Positions 25,825 to 35,764 of a DNA stretch of 64,000 nt are shown here, piece after piece. This stretch comes from Azotosporobacter soli (GTDB taxonomy: Bacteria > Bacillota > Negativicutes > SG130): contig NZ_JAUAOA010000012.1 of NCBI RefSeq assembly GCF_030542965.1, positions 27,438 to 91,437 on the forward strand. The letters are read 5' to 3'. The notes below the pieces were generated by a model. That model saw only the letters and a program-made list of their open reading frames with translations, ran no database searches and was not told the origin of the DNA. Both the position numbers and the translations under genes were made by a program. Position 1 is the stretch's first letter; every line of letters begins with the position of its first letter.

Positions 25825-27243
25825 ATGGCGGAACGAAGCAAAAGGGATGAATTGCAAGCCTCTCTCAGGCGCTTGCCTGGCGTCGATAAGGTGTTGGAAA
25901 TGATGCTGCAGGACGAAACAGCCAAAAGGTTGCCGGCGAGTTTACTGACGGATTGTGCGCGAAAAGCGGTCAGCCAGGTCAGAGAACGCGTTTTGGCCGG
26001 TGAGCGTGAAATTCCATCTGCGCTGGAAACGATCGTGCAGGGCGGCGTAAAAGAGGCGTTGCGGGCTGTTAAGCCTCGCTTGCGGCGTGTGATTAATGCT
26101 ACCGGCGTCGTCTTGCACACCAATTTAGGCCGTGCGCCGCTGAGTGAAACGGCGCTGCAGCTGATCCAGGAAAGCGCCAGCGGCTATAGCAATTTGGAGT
26201 TTGACCTGCAAGCCGGCGTACGCGGCAGTCGCTACAGCCTTGTCGTAGAAAAAATCTGCCGCTTGACCGGCGCCGAAGATGCCGTCGTCGTCAACAACAA
26301 TGCAGCGGCGGTCATGCTTTTGCTCGCTGCCATGGCGAAAGGGAAGGAAGTCGTTGTAAGCCGCGGCGAACTGGTTGAAATCGGCGGTTCCTTTCGCATT
26401 CCGGCTGTAATGGAAGAAAGCGGTGCGAAATTATTGGAGGTTGGGACGACAAACAAGACGCATCTAAGGGATTATGAAGCGGCAATCAGCGAGGAAACGG
26501 CATTGCTGATGAAGGTGCATACCAGCAATTACCGGATCATCGGCTTCACGTCGCAGCCTGAGGATGCGGATATCGTGGAGCTGGGACGCAGGAAGGCGAT
26601 ACCGGTCGTGGAAGATCTGGGCGGCGGACTCCTGTTGCCGCTTGCGCTGCCGGGCTGGCAGGAACCGACCGTCGCGGAGAAAATCGCGGCAGGTTTTGAC
26701 CTTGTCACCTGCAGCGCCGATAAATTGATGGGCGCAGGGCAAGCGGGCATCATCGCGGGCAAGCGGCAATACATCGAAAAGATCAAGAAGCATCAACTCT
26801 TAAGAGCGCTGCGCATCGATAAACTGTCATTAGCGGCGCTCGAAGGAACGTTGTGCGATTATCTGGTTGGCAAGGAAGAAAAAATCCCCGTTCTGCGGAT
26901 GCTGACGGCAACACAAGAGACATTGGCAAACATGCAGCAGCAACTTGCCGAAGAACTGGCGCCGCTCGAGAAAAAAGGCTGGAGCATTAAAAAGTGCGAG
27001 ATGTCGTCGATGGCTGGCGGCGGCACGCTGCCGGAGATCGAGTTTGCCAGCTGTGGCGTAGCGATCATACCGCCTGAAGCGGAAGCGGCAAGCGTAGAAC
27101 GCCATTTGCGCGCCTGGCAGATTCCGATCATCGTCCGTGTGCAAGAGGGGCGACTGCTCGTGGATGTCAGAAGCTTGTTTCCGGCGGATGCGGCTGAAAT
27201 TGCAGCGGCCTGTGCGGCGTGGGAGGCAGAGAGGAAACGATGA
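25825..27243 (+). CDS. selA: L-seryl-tRNA(Sec) selenium transferase SelA
   Basis: PLP enzyme that converts Ser-tRNA(Sec) to Sec-tRNA(Sec) using selenophosphate. 472 residues, normal length; N-terminal tRNA-binding domain, then the core with RVINATGVVLHTNLGRAPLS (88-107) and PLP lysine K300 in TCSADKLMGAGQAG. GGAGG precedes the ATG. It overlaps selB by 4 bp (ATGA). The product is needed to read the UGA codon in selD at 43846. Confidence 0.97.
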   Translation: MAERSKRDELQASLRRLPGVDKVLEMMLQDETAKRLPASLLTDCARKAVSQVRERVLAGEREIPSALETIVQGGVKEALRAVKPRLRRVINATGVVLHTNLGRAPLSETALQLIQESASGYSNLEFDLQAGVRGSRYSLVVEKICRLTGAEDAVVVNNNAAAVMLLLAAMAKGKEVVVSRGELVEIGGSFRIPAVMEESGAKLLEVGTTNKTHLRDYEAAISEETALLMKVHTSNYRIIGFTSQPEDADIVELGRRKAIPVVEDLGGGLLLPLALPGWQEPTVAEKIAAGFDLVTCSADKLMGAGQAGIIAGKRQYIEKIKKHQLLRALRIDKLSLAALEGTLCDYLVGKEEKIPVLRMLTATQETLANMQQQLAEELAPLEKKGWSIKKCEMSSMAGGGTLPEIEFASCGVAIIPPEAEAASVERHLRAWQIPIIVRVQEGRLLVDVRSLFPADAAEIAAACAAWEAERKR

Positions 27244-29120
27244 AGTATCTGATTATTGGTACGGCCGGACATGTCGATCATGGGAAATCGGCCTTGATAA
27301 AGGCGTTGACCGGGACGGAGACAGACCGGCTGAAAGAAGAGAAAGAGCGCGGCATCTCGATCGATCTTGGCTTTGCGCTTTTGCCCCTGGCCGAAGACAT
27401 CATGGCCGGAATTGTCGATGTGCCGGGGCATGAACGTTTTCTCAAGAATATGCTGGCCGGAACGGGCGGCATGGATCTGGTCATGCTCGTCATCGCGGCA
27501 GATGAAGGCGTCATGCCGCAAACGCGCGAGCATCTGGCGATGCTGAGTCTTTATGGCGTAAAGCGCGGCGTCATCGTGATCAACAAGATCGACAAGGTGG
27601 ATGCGGAGTGGCTTGAACTGGTCGAAGCGGAAGTAAAGGAGTTACTGGCGGGGACGTTTCTTGAAACGGCGCCTAGCTGCCGTGTATCGGCCTTTAGCGG
27701 CGAAGGGGTCGAAGAACTGAAAGACGTTTTGCTTGCACAGGCCAGGTTGGCAGGGGTGCGCGACAGCAAAGCGCCGTTTCGCCTCTGGATCGACAGGGTC
27801 TTCAGCATTAAAGGGCATGGCGCGGTAGTGACCGGTTCGCTTTTAAGCGGAGAAGCGACGGTCGGAGATTTGCTTCGTCTCGATCCTGTGGGCGCGCAAG
27901 TGCGCGTGCGGGGCGTCGAGTGGCATGGAAAAAAAGTCGAACGCGTCGTTGCCGGACAACGCGCCGCGATAAACATTGTCGGCGTCGAAAGCGAAGCCCT
28001 GGCGCGTGGCATGGTGCTGAGCGCAGAGCATGTCGGCGAAGTCGGCGCGGTATGGGATGTAAGGCTTGAATGGCGTGAGGAAGTCGACAGCGGCAGCCGG
28101 ATCCGCCTGCATATCGGCACGGGAGAATATATCGGACGGCTCTATCGCTTCAAAGATCGGCCGGCCGAGGTCGGACGCTTGGTGCTCGAAGAAGAGGTCG
28201 CGGCGGCACCTGGTGATCGGGGGATCATCCGGCAATATTCGCCGCAGTATCTGCTGGCTGGAGTCACGATGCTTCGACCGGGCGCGCGGCGGACGCCGCC
28301 GAAAGAAAGTCGGGTTCGACTCGGTGAAGCCTTGACCGGCAAGGACGAAAAGGAATTTCTCTCGGCACTGCTAGCGGATGCCGATGAGCCGCTAAATAAA
28401 ACGGAAGTCTTGAGCCTTGCCGGATACCGCGCGCCCAAACCTCTGCTCGACGCGTTGGCGGCGCTGCTTGAGGCTGAAGAGATCACTTCGCTGGAGAGCG
28501 GTTATGTAAGAGCGGCATGGCTGAACGAGAAAGAAGAAAAACTGAAAGCAGCGCTGGAAGTTTTTCATGCCGAGGAACCCGAACGCAGCGGCATCAGTAA
28601 GGAGGCGCTGCGCCAACGCCTACATCTGGCGGAAAAGACGTTTGAATGCCTGGTGCGGCGTTTCGTTGCCGCCGGCTGGCTGAAGGCGCTTGGCGGAGAT
28701 CTTGCCTTGACGGAACATGCAGAGCGGCATGCAAGGTGGGAACGGGAGCTGATCGCCAAGGCGCAGGAGATCTTGGAAAAGATCGGTTTAGAAGACGTTC
28801 AGGAAGACTGGCTGCAAAAACAGCTGAACATTCCGGAAGAGCGGCGAAAAGTTGTTTGGGCGACGCTTGTGCGTCAGGGCGTATTGATTCGCATGGGCGG
28901 CATACACGTATACAGCAAAACAATTCAAAACATTGTCACTGTTATTCAAGAACATTTTCAGCGCCATGCAACGCTCTCAGTAAGCGAATTGCGGGACTTG
29001 ATTAACACATCGCGCAAGTATGCAATGCCGATTCTTGAGTACCTAGATATGAATAAATATACAAAGAGAGAAGGGGATACGCGTACTTGTGGCGCGAAAC
29101 TCAAGGATTTATCAGAATAA
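27240..29120 (+). CDS. selB: Selenocysteine-specific elongation factor SelB
   Basis: GTPase that delivers Sec-tRNA(Sec) to UGA codons marked by a SECIS hairpin. 626 residues: G1 [11 protein letters not shown] (7-17), VDVPGHERF and NKID in the EF-Tu-like core, then domains II-III, and about 240 C-terminal residues of winged-helix repeats that bind the SECIS RNA. The ATG at 27240 overlaps the selA stop; the frame begins at 27219, but [11 protein letters not shown] is the family start. Confidence 0.97.
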   Translation: MKYLIIGTAGHVDHGKSALIKALTGTETDRLKEEKERGISIDLGFALLPLAEDIMAGIVDVPGHERFLKNMLAGTGGMDLVMLVIAADEGVMPQTREHLAMLSLYGVKRGVIVINKIDKVDAEWLELVEAEVKELLAGTFLETAPSCRVSAFSGEGVEELKDVLLAQARLAGVRDSKAPFRLWIDRVFSIKGHGAVVTGSLLSGEATVGDLLRLDPVGAQVRVRGVEWHGKKVERVVAGQRAAINIVGVESEALARGMVLSAEHVGEVGAVWDVRLEWREEVDSGSRIRLHIGTGEYIGRLYRFKDRPAEVGRLVLEEEVAAAPGDRGIIRQYSPQYLLAGVTMLRPGARRTPPKESRVRLGEALTGKDEKEFLSALLADADEPLNKTEVLSLAGYRAPKPLLDALAALLEAEEITSLESGYVRAAWLNEKEEKLKAALEVFHAEEPERSGISKEALRQRLHLAEKTFECLVRRFVAAGWLKALGGDLALTEHAERHARWERELIAKAQEILEKIGLEDVQEDWLQKQLNIPEERRKVVWATLVRQGVLIRMGGIHVYSKTIQNIVTVIQEHFQRHATLSVSELRDLINTSRKYAMPILEYLDMNKYTKREGDTRTCGAKLKDLSE

Positions 29121-29140
29121 TATTTTATTAAAAATGCATA

Positions 29141-29169
29141 TTGACAGCATTGGCTCCTCTTTTTATAAT
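29141..29169 (+). promoter_or_regulatory. Sigma-A promoter of the glutamate synthase operon
   Basis: TTGACA (29141-29146) and TATAAT (29164-29169), 17-bp spacer, perfect hexamers. Transcription would begin near 29176, just at the 5' edge of the riboswitch. Confidence 0.9.
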
Positions 29170-29177
29170 AAGAACTA

Positions 29178-29358
29178 ATCGGCACATGGTGGATGTGTGA
29201 CGAGGACGTAAGTTTTTCGGGAGTGTACCTAGGGTTCCGCGCCGTGAGGCGGTCTGGTCCAAGCGGTACAGGTGCAGTGCTGCACAACACCGTGGGTATA
29301 AAAGACCCTGCGGAAAGTCCTGGATGCGGTGGACAACATCGGCATCCGATTTTCGTAG
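29178..29358 (+). ncRNA. ykkC-family riboswitch, probably ppGpp (subtype 2a)
   Basis: The leader carries the conserved blocks of ykkC aptamers in order: CTAGGGTTCCGC (29229-29240), CTGGTCC (29254-29260), ACACCGTGGGTATAAAAGACCC (split between 29287 and 29308) and CTGCGG after it. The GGTCCAAGCGG core differs from the guanidine-I form GGTCCGAGAG and fits the subtype 2 group (ppGpp, PRPP). Subtype 2a (ppGpp) is known for branched-chain amino acid and glutamate synthase genes; the downstream gene is glutamate synthase, hence the call. GGATGC/GCATCC (about 29323-29347) followed by ATTTT is a possible terminator stem of the expression platform. Confidence 0.78.
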
Positions 29359-29412
29359 GCGTCTTTTTTCTTTTGCTTTCTATAAAACAAGGATGAAAAG
29401 GTGGAGATTAGA

Positions 29413-30519
29413 ATGTGCAGAATAGGAGCAATCAAAAGTAAGGAGTTCTTTCATCCTTCCAAGGCGCTGCATCTCATGCTGCCGCAACAGGAGGGGCATG
29501 ACAATTCCGGGTTTGCGATGGTGATGCAGGATTTGGCGGGCGTCTTCAGCCGCCATAAGGACAAGCCGCTGCTTTCGCTGGCCTGCTCGCAGCGCGGGGC
29601 GAAAATGGTCGAAGACTATATGGAAACCAACAACTTCACGCCGATTCAAGAGTGGATTCCGCGCGGCGTGCGCGGTAAGAAACTCGATATCGCGGCGATG
29701 CCTTATTATATTTTCCGCAACTATGAGTATCCGGAACATTATCGCGATGCCAGTTGGGAAGAAAAAGAAGAGCTGCTTTTAAGCACGCGTTTGGCGCTGC
29801 GCATCCTGCTGGAAGAAGCGGGCGAGGGCTTCGTCTATTCCTTCTGGCCGGATGTCTTGACGCTGAAAGAAATCGGCGATCCGGCCGATATCGCGACGTA
29901 TTTCAGGCTGTGGGAAAACAACGGCGATCTGATGGCGAAGAACGTCGTCGTCCAATGCCGGCAAAATACAAATTACGATATTGTCCGCTATGCGGCGCAT
30001 CCGTTTTTTTTGCAGGGCTATACGTTATGCGCGAACGGCGAGAATACGTTTTATACCAAGAACAAAGAATATCAAAAATCACTGCATCGCGGTTACATCG
30101 GTTTCGAATCGGATTCGCAAAACTTCCTCTACACGATGCATTATGTGCTGCATGAATTGAAATGGCCGATCAAGTACTACAAACATGTCATCACGCCGCT
30201 GCCGTTTGAAGAAATCAGCGTGCGCGACGACCGGGCAGAGCTGACTGCCATCCGTCAATCGTTGGGGCATCTTGAAATCAACGGGCCGAACACGATCATT
30301 GCGATGCTGCCGGACGGAAACATGGTGACCTGCTGCGACTCGAAGAAACTGCGTCCCGTTGTCGTAGGCGGCGATGGAACGACAGTGGCCATTGCTTCAG
30401 AAGTCTGCGGCATCAATGCGATCCTGCCGGAGCGGGATCAGGCGCTCGATATCTATCCGAACGAACGTGAAGTCGTCGTAATTGACGCGGCGCTGGAGGT
30501 AAAGCGATGGAAACAGTAA
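29413..30519 (+). CDS. Glutamate synthase, glutaminase (class II amidotransferase) subunit
   Basis: 368 residues beginning MCRIGAIKSKEF: after removal of Met, Cys2 would be the N-terminal nucleophile that releases ammonia from glutamine. The motif EGHDNSGFAMVMQDL replaces the usual RGxDSxG-type segment. It is the first of three genes that together make a complete glutamate synthase, as in archaeal-type split enzymes. The GTG at 29401 is in frame but would bury the catalytic Cys, so ATG 29413 with AAGGTGGAG before it is right. It overlaps the next gene by 13 bp. Confidence 0.85.
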   Translation: MCRIGAIKSKEFFHPSKALHLMLPQQEGHDNSGFAMVMQDLAGVFSRHKDKPLLSLACSQRGAKMVEDYMETNNFTPIQEWIPRGVRGKKLDIAAMPYYIFRNYEYPEHYRDASWEEKEELLLSTRLALRILLEEAGEGFVYSFWPDVLTLKEIGDPADIATYFRLWENNGDLMAKNVVVQCRQNTNYDIVRYAAHPFFLQGYTLCANGENTFYTKNKEYQKSLHRGYIGFESDSQNFLYTMHYVLHELKWPIKYYKHVITPLPFEEISVRDDRAELTAIRQSLGHLEINGPNTIIAMLPDGNMVTCCDSKKLRPVVVGGDGTTVAIASEVCGINAILPERDQALDIYPNEREVVVIDAALEVKRWKQ

Positions 30520-32141
30520 GAACGCAAGATGTGACGGTTAATGATTTGCCGTGGAAAATAGAATATGCACGCGAACGCTGCACCATGTGCGGCAGCTGTA
30601 CGGCTGCCTGTTCGTTTCAGGCGATCCAACCGGCGATGGAACGCCGCTCGGTCACGATCTCGACCGGACATCAGCCTGAACCGAGCGAACGCCATCAGGC
30701 AAGACCGGTCATTCGTCAGGTTGACAGCGTAGCAAACGCCTGTACTGGCTGCGGCATGTGTGAAAAGATCTGCCCGAACAAGGCGATCCGCCCGGTACGC
30801 AATCCGGATTCGCGCCATGCTTTGGTTGCAAGAAGCGGCGGACAGCCGTTGAAGAGAGGCGGTCGGACCAATCTGCAGGCGGGGCGCACGCTCGATAAGA
30901 TCGTCGTCGGTCGCATTTCGCAAATGACGGACCCCGCGCTTGATTCGGAGCGGCATACGTTTGATATCGTAGCGCCGTTTGGCCGCGTGCTCGGCCCAAA
31001 AGAACTTCCTTTTACCGCGCAGGGCGGCGAACTTCACTTGTCGGACAAAACACCGCCGGTAAATTGGATTTATCCGGTCATCTTCAGCGACATGTCGATC
31101 GGCGCACTCTCAACGCGAGCCTGGGAAGCCATTGCGCTGGCGACCGCTTACCTCAATGAACGCTGCAACATGCCGGTACGGATGTGTTCCGGCGAAGGCG
31201 GCATGCCGGTAAAACTGCTGGAATCGGAGCAGCTGAAATATATGATCCTGCAGATTGCTTCCGGCCACTTCGGCTGGAACCGGATCATCAAAGCGATGCC
31301 GCGCATGAAAGTCGATCCGGCCGGAATCCTGATCAAAATCGGTCAAGGCGCAAAACCGGGTGATGGCGGATTGTTGCCGGCGGCAAAAGTGGCCGAACAT
31401 ATTCAGGCGATTCGCGGCGTACCGAAGGCGGATCTGATGTCGCCGCCGAATCATCAGGGCTTGTACTCGATTGAAGAATCCGTACAAAAAATGCACTTGT
31501 CGTTAAATGCGGCGTTTAAGTTCCGCGTTCCGGTCGCGATAAAATGCGCTGCGTCCGCGACATCCGTATCCGTATACAATAACCTGATGCGTGATCCGTA
31601 TCGCATCTGCGGCGGTTTTTTCATCGACGGTATTCAAGGCGGCACCGGAGCGGCGAACGAAGTCTCGCTCGATCATACCGGGCATCCGGTCGTTTCCAAG
31701 CTCCGCGAATGCTACCTTTCCGCGGTGAAACAGGGCCGTCAGGGACAGATACCGCTTTGGGCCGGCGGCGGCGTAGGTTTGACCGGCAATGCCGCGGCCG
31801 ATGCGCTGAAAATGATCTGCTTAGGCGCAAACGGCATCTTCATGGGCAAGATCCTGATCCAGCTGATGGGCTGCGTCGGCAATGAGAACGGCCGCTGCAA
31901 TTCCTGCAATACCGGCAAATGTCCGGCGGGCATTTGTACGCAGGATCCACGCTTGGCGAAGCGGCTTAATGTCGACTTGGCGGCGAGAAACATCGTCAAT
32001 TACATGCTGGCACTGGACTCCGAACTGAAGAAGCTGATGGCGCCGATCGGCAACAGCTCGCTGCCGGTCGGTCGGTCAGACGCCTTGGTTAGTACGGAAC
32101 AGGCGATTGCCGACAAGCTGGCGATCCAGTATGTATGTTAG
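30507..32141 (+). CDS. Glutamate synthase, FMN-binding synthase subunit with two [4Fe-4S] sites
   Basis: 544 residues. An N-terminal dicluster ferredoxin (C25/C28/C31/C35 in CTMCGSCTAAC and C79/C82/C85/C89 in CTGCGMCEKIC) precedes the FMN barrel that condenses ammonia with 2-oxoglutarate (MSPPNHQGLYSIEE, IKCAASATSVSVYNN, GGIQGGTGAANEVS). Near the end, NGRCNSCNTGKCPAGIC would hold the 3Fe-4S-type cluster. The ferredoxin fusion is the archaeal/anaerobe form and suggests reduced ferredoxin or an NAD(P)H relay as donor. Confidence 0.9.
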   Translation: METVRTQDVTVNDLPWKIEYARERCTMCGSCTAACSFQAIQPAMERRSVTISTGHQPEPSERHQARPVIRQVDSVANACTGCGMCEKICPNKAIRPVRNPDSRHALVARSGGQPLKRGGRTNLQAGRTLDKIVVGRISQMTDPALDSERHTFDIVAPFGRVLGPKELPFTAQGGELHLSDKTPPVNWIYPVIFSDMSIGALSTRAWEAIALATAYLNERCNMPVRMCSGEGGMPVKLLESEQLKYMILQIASGHFGWNRIIKAMPRMKVDPAGILIKIGQGAKPGDGGLLPAAKVAEHIQAIRGVPKADLMSPPNHQGLYSIEESVQKMHLSLNAAFKFRVPVAIKCAASATSVSVYNNLMRDPYRICGGFFIDGIQGGTGAANEVSLDHTGHPVVSKLRECYLSAVKQGRQGQIPLWAGGGVGLTGNAAADALKMICLGANGIFMGKILIQLMGCVGNENGRCNSCNTGKCPAGICTQDPRLAKRLNVDLAARNIVNYMLALDSELKKLMAPIGNSSLPVGRSDALVSTEQAIADKLAIQYVC

Positions 32142-32153
32142 GAGGAGCAGGCC

Positions 32154-34469
32154 ATGTTTACACTGAATAGTCTTGAAGGAAACCAGCGCATGTCGACGCA
32201 GGCGCTATTGCAGGCGATCAATGAAGCGCTGGCGGACGGCGAACATGAATTTACGATAGAAGCGTCAGGCCAGCACGATATCGGCGGACCGCTTTGGCAT
32301 CCGACAGGGAAGACGCTGCGCTTTTTCGTGACCAATCCCGGCCAGCGCGTCGGCTCGATGTGTCTCGAAAATACCGAAATTATCGTGGAAGGTTCCGCCT
32401 CGGCCGACGTAGGCTGGCTTAATGCCGGCGGCAAGATCGTCGTCAAAGGCGATGCCGGAGATACGGCCGCGCACTGTGCGGCATCGGGCAGCATCTATAT
32501 CGGCGGACGGGCCGGTACGCGTTCCGGTTCGCTGATGAAGCATGATCCGCTCTATGCGCCGCCCGAATTCTGGGTGCTGAAGAACAGCGGCAGTTTTTCC
32601 TTTGAATTCATGTCAGGCGGCATTGCGGTCGTTTGCGGCTATGATTGCGACGACTTTGAATCGGTGCTCGGAGATCGCTCCTGTACGGGCATGGTTGGCG
32701 GGACGCTCTATTTTCGCGGCACGGCAGCCGGCGTGTCCAAAAAGGATGTCAAGATACAGCCGCTTGTCCAGGACGATATCGAATACCTGATGAGCCGAAT
32801 GGATGATTTTCTCGGCTCGCTGGAGCGTCAGGAGTTAAAAAAAGAGTTGACCGTTTGGAGCGAATGGAGCAAAGTCGTTCCGCTGACCTATGATGAACGG
32901 GCGAAAGGCGCCAACACCGACGTCTTTAGCTTTCGCGCAGAGGATTGGGTCAAAGGCGGCATTTTCAGCGATGTTTTGCAGGACGATTTCAAGGTGATCG
33001 GCCTTGTCACGCAGGGCATCTATCGCCAGCGAGTGCCGGTCTGGGAAAATGCCAGATATGCCGCGCCTTGCGAATTCAGCTGTCCGGCTTCGATCCCCTC
33101 GCAGCAGCGCTATAATCTGCTGCGTGACGGAAAAGTGGCAGAAGCGTATAAATTGGTCCTCGACTATACGCCGTTTCCCGGCTCCGTATGCGGCAGCGTC
33201 TGTCCCAATTTGTGCATGGACGACTGTACGCGAAGCAAGGTCGACATTTCCGCGCAGATTGGCCGCTTGGGTCGCTACTCACTGGAGACGACGGGCGAAG
33301 TGCCTGCGCCTAAAACGGGCAAAAGCGTCGCCGTTATCGGCGGCGGCGCAGCGGGTCTTACCGCCGCCTGGCACTTAGCGCGGCAAGGGCACCAAGTCAC
33401 CGTATATGAAGGCGATGCGAAGCTCGGCGGCAAGATGGAGCAGGTCATTCCGCGCGGCCGCCTGCCCGAAGAGATTCTCAGTCGCGAATTGCAACGCATC
33501 AAGGATGTGGGCGTTGCCTTCAAGCCGAACAGCATGGTAGATGCGGCGATGTTCCTTGCTTTGCGCAAAGAGCATGATGCGGTCATTGTCGCCAGCGGCG
33601 CGCATGTCGGAAGAGTCATTCCCTGGCCGGGGCATGAACGCATCCTCAAGGGAATCGACTTTTTGAAAGAGGTCAACCGGGGCGAAAATCCGGCTGTCGG
33701 CAAAAAAGTGGTCATTATCGGCTGCGGCAATTCCGGTATGGATGCGGCGGTCGGCGCCTATCGGATGGGTGCGCAGAAAGTCATTTGCATCGACGTGCAA
33801 AAACCGGCGGCCGATGAAAAAGAAATCGAGCATGTGCAGGATCTGGGCGGCGAGTTGCTTTGGCCGGTAAGCGCCAAAGAAGTGACGGAAAGCGGCATTC
33901 ATACGACCGAAGGGACGTTTATTGCTGCCGATACCGTGATCATCGCGATTGGCGAAAGCCCGGAGCTGAGCTTCCTGCCGGATGAGATCGTGCGCGAACG
34001 CGGCTATCTGAAACCGGATGAGACGTATCGAATCGCCGAAGGCGTTTATACCGCCGGCGACACGGTAAAACCCGGGCGGCTGGTCGATGCGATCGGTGCC
34101 GCCGGCAATGCGGCCAAGGCCGTGCATGCGTGGCTGATGAACGAAAGGTATCAGGCGCCGCGCAAAGAACGGATTGACAGCCGTCGCCTGACGACCGCCT
34201 ACTTCAAGCAGTGCGCCGCATGCGATGTGCCGGAAGCCACGGAGGATTATCAGCGCTGCATCAGCTGCGGTACTTGCCGCGATTGCCATATGTGCCAAAA
34301 ATCGTGTCCGGAAAAAGCGATTTCGCGCAGAGCAATCGAGACAGGCGGCTTCGAGTATGTCACCGATGAAAAGAAATGCATCGGCTGCGGCGTCTGCGCC
34401 GGCATTTGCCCCTGCGGCATCTGGTCGATGAACGGCAATGCAACGCCGATAACGATCTACAACAGCTGA
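32154..34469 (+). CDS. Glutamate synthase GXGXG domain fused to GltD-like oxidoreductase
   Basis: 771 residues. Residues 1-240 are the beta-helical GXGXG domain normally at the C-terminus of the large subunit (GWLNAGGKIVVKGDAGDTAAH). Next comes a GltD-like part: Cys at 306/310 and 346/350/354/358 for Fe-S clusters, the FAD fold VAVIGGGAAGLTAAWHLA (392-409) and the NAD(P) fold VVIIGCGNSGMDAA. A C-terminal ferredoxin-like region (CISCGTCRDCHMCQKSC and CIGCGVCAGICPC) follows. It completes the enzyme: glutaminase, synthase and electron-input modules on three genes. Confidence 0.88.
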   Translation: MFTLNSLEGNQRMSTQALLQAINEALADGEHEFTIEASGQHDIGGPLWHPTGKTLRFFVTNPGQRVGSMCLENTEIIVEGSASADVGWLNAGGKIVVKGDAGDTAAHCAASGSIYIGGRAGTRSGSLMKHDPLYAPPEFWVLKNSGSFSFEFMSGGIAVVCGYDCDDFESVLGDRSCTGMVGGTLYFRGTAAGVSKKDVKIQPLVQDDIEYLMSRMDDFLGSLERQELKKELTVWSEWSKVVPLTYDERAKGANTDVFSFRAEDWVKGGIFSDVLQDDFKVIGLVTQGIYRQRVPVWENARYAAPCEFSCPASIPSQQRYNLLRDGKVAEAYKLVLDYTPFPGSVCGSVCPNLCMDDCTRSKVDISAQIGRLGRYSLETTGEVPAPKTGKSVAVIGGGAAGLTAAWHLARQGHQVTVYEGDAKLGGKMEQVIPRGRLPEEILSRELQRIKDVGVAFKPNSMVDAAMFLALRKEHDAVIVASGAHVGRVIPWPGHERILKGIDFLKEVNRGENPAVGKKVVIIGCGNSGMDAAVGAYRMGAQKVICIDVQKPAADEKEIEHVQDLGGELLWPVSAKEVTESGIHTTEGTFIAADTVIIAIGESPELSFLPDEIVRERGYLKPDETYRIAEGVYTAGDTVKPGRLVDAIGAAGNAAKAVHAWLMNERYQAPRKERIDSRRLTTAYFKQCAACDVPEATEDYQRCISCGTCRDCHMCQKSCPEKAISRRAIETGGFEYVTDEKKCIGCGVCAGICPCGIWSMNGNATPITIYNS

Positions 34470-34480
34470 TTTTATTCTTG

Positions 34481-34530
34481 GCACCGCGCTGCGCAGGACG
34501 ATTCCCTGCGCAGCGCGGTGCTTATCTTTT
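34481..34530 (+). terminator. Strong terminator of the glutamate synthase operon
   Basis: Perfect 17-bp GC-rich stem (34481-34497 with 34505-34521) around a 7-nt loop, followed by TTATCTTTT. Confidence 0.9.
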
Positions 34531-34615
34531 CTCGCACGGCAAAAGAGGCAGGAGTTTTCGGTCGGTGCGGAGTAAACTGAAACTATGAAAGAAAAAGAAG
34601 CGGGAGGAAAAAAAG

Positions 34616-35425
34616 ATGCAGATAAAGGCGGCCCTGTGTCAAATGACGGTTGTGGCGGATAAAGAGGCCAATCTGGAAAAAGCCGCGCAACTCATCCGCA
34701 GCGCGGCCGATGCGGGCTGTGCGATCGCGGTCCTACCGGAGATGTTTAACTGTCCCTATGACAACCGTTTGTTTGCCGACTACGCCGAAACCTGGCCGGA
34801 AGGGCCGTCGCTAAAGCGTCTTGCCGCACTGGCAAAAGAAACAAAGATGCTCGTCGTTGGCGGATCGGTGCCGGAAAGATACCGGGGCAGCCTCTACAAT
34901 ACGGCGTTTGTCTTTGACGCGCAGGGAACACTGCTGACGCGTCACCGCAAGATGCATCTCTTTGACATCGATATCCCGGGCGGAACTTTTTTTCAAGAAT
35001 CGGCGACGCTCTGCGCCGGGCGTGAGATCACCGTTGCGCAAGGCAGCGGAATCGTCTTCGGTCTCGGCATCTGCTACGACATGCGCTTTCCGGAACTTGC
35101 GCGCTCAATGACGCTGAAAGGCGCGCAAATCCTGATTTATCCCGGTGCATTCGGTCCGGAAACCGGTCCGGCGCATTGGGAACTGACGTTGCGTGCACGC
35201 GCTGTCGACAACCAGGTCTTTACGCTGGGCGTCTCACCGGCGCCGACACAGGGCGAAGGCTATCAGGCATACGGCAACTCGCTTGCGGTCGATCCGTGGG
35301 GCCGCGTTCTGGCGAAAGCGAACCGGGCGGAGGCGCTGCTCGTGGTCGAGCTGGATCTGAGTTTGCTCGATAAAGTCAGACAGGAGCTGCCCTTGCTGGC
35401 GCATCGCCGTCCGCTCTGCTACTGA
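34616..35425 (+). CDS. Carbon-nitrogen hydrolase of the omega-amidase (Nit2) type
   Basis: 269 residues of the nitrilase superfamily. The catalytic triad is visible: E42 (VLPEMF), K112 (RKMHLF) and C153 (GICYDMRFPE). The NCPYDN and HLFDIDIPGG motifs are those of Nit2-type omega-amidases, which hydrolyse alpha-ketoglutaramate or alpha-ketosuccinamate. That role would fit directly behind glutamate synthase, but substrate is inferred. Its own ribosome site GGGAGG precedes the ATG; the strong terminator upstream suggests a separate promoter. Confidence 0.85.
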   Translation: MQIKAALCQMTVVADKEANLEKAAQLIRSAADAGCAIAVLPEMFNCPYDNRLFADYAETWPEGPSLKRLAALAKETKMLVVGGSVPERYRGSLYNTAFVFDAQGTLLTRHRKMHLFDIDIPGGTFFQESATLCAGREITVAQGSGIVFGLGICYDMRFPELARSMTLKGAQILIYPGAFGPETGPAHWELTLRARAVDNQVFTLGVSPAPTQGEGYQAYGNSLAVDPWGRVLAKANRAEALLVVELDLSLLDKVRQELPLLAHRRPLCY

Positions 35426-35482
35426 ACAAAAAGCAATTGTACACTGCAAAAGGAATGTGTGAAAGGAACTTTTAAAAAAAGA

Positions 35483-35511
35483 TTGACAAGTGATGAAATG
35501 GTTAATATAAT
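35483..35511 (+). promoter_or_regulatory. Distal sigma-A promoter ahead of livJ
   Basis: TTGACA, 17-bp spacer, TATAAT, then TACA. The same TATAATTACA occurs at the proximal promoter. Confidence 0.75.
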
Positions 35512-35735
35512 TACAAAAAAAGAAAGAGTCTGCTTTATCTCACGTCGATGGATAGCGCGGGGTAAATGTAAAAGTGAATAAATAAGTCTCAAAGAAGAGG
35601 CGGTTTTCTCGGTGAAGAGAGAGCCGCCTCTTCTTGCATTGCCGAATAAAAGGAAAACTGACAAACATGGCTGCGTCATGCGGATTTGTGTTTTTCTCAG
35701 AAGAACTAAAAATGTATTTTGTCTTAAAAATAGTA

Positions 35736-35764
35736 TTGACAGAGGACAAGAGACTGAATATAAT
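35736..35764 (+). promoter_or_regulatory. Proximal sigma-A promoter of livJ
   Basis: TTGACA (35736-35741), 17-bp spacer, TATAAT (35759-35764), 127 bp before the livJ start. Confidence 0.88.

Noticed and set aside
29160..29400. tRNA-Sec gene downstream of selB
   Set aside because: The structured sequence behind selB has ykkC riboswitch blocks; no acceptor stem, UCA anticodon or T-arm could be laid out.
33375..34484. 369-codon minus-strand frame over the glutamate synthase subunit
   Set aside because: Antisense shadow of a confident gene; no family features.
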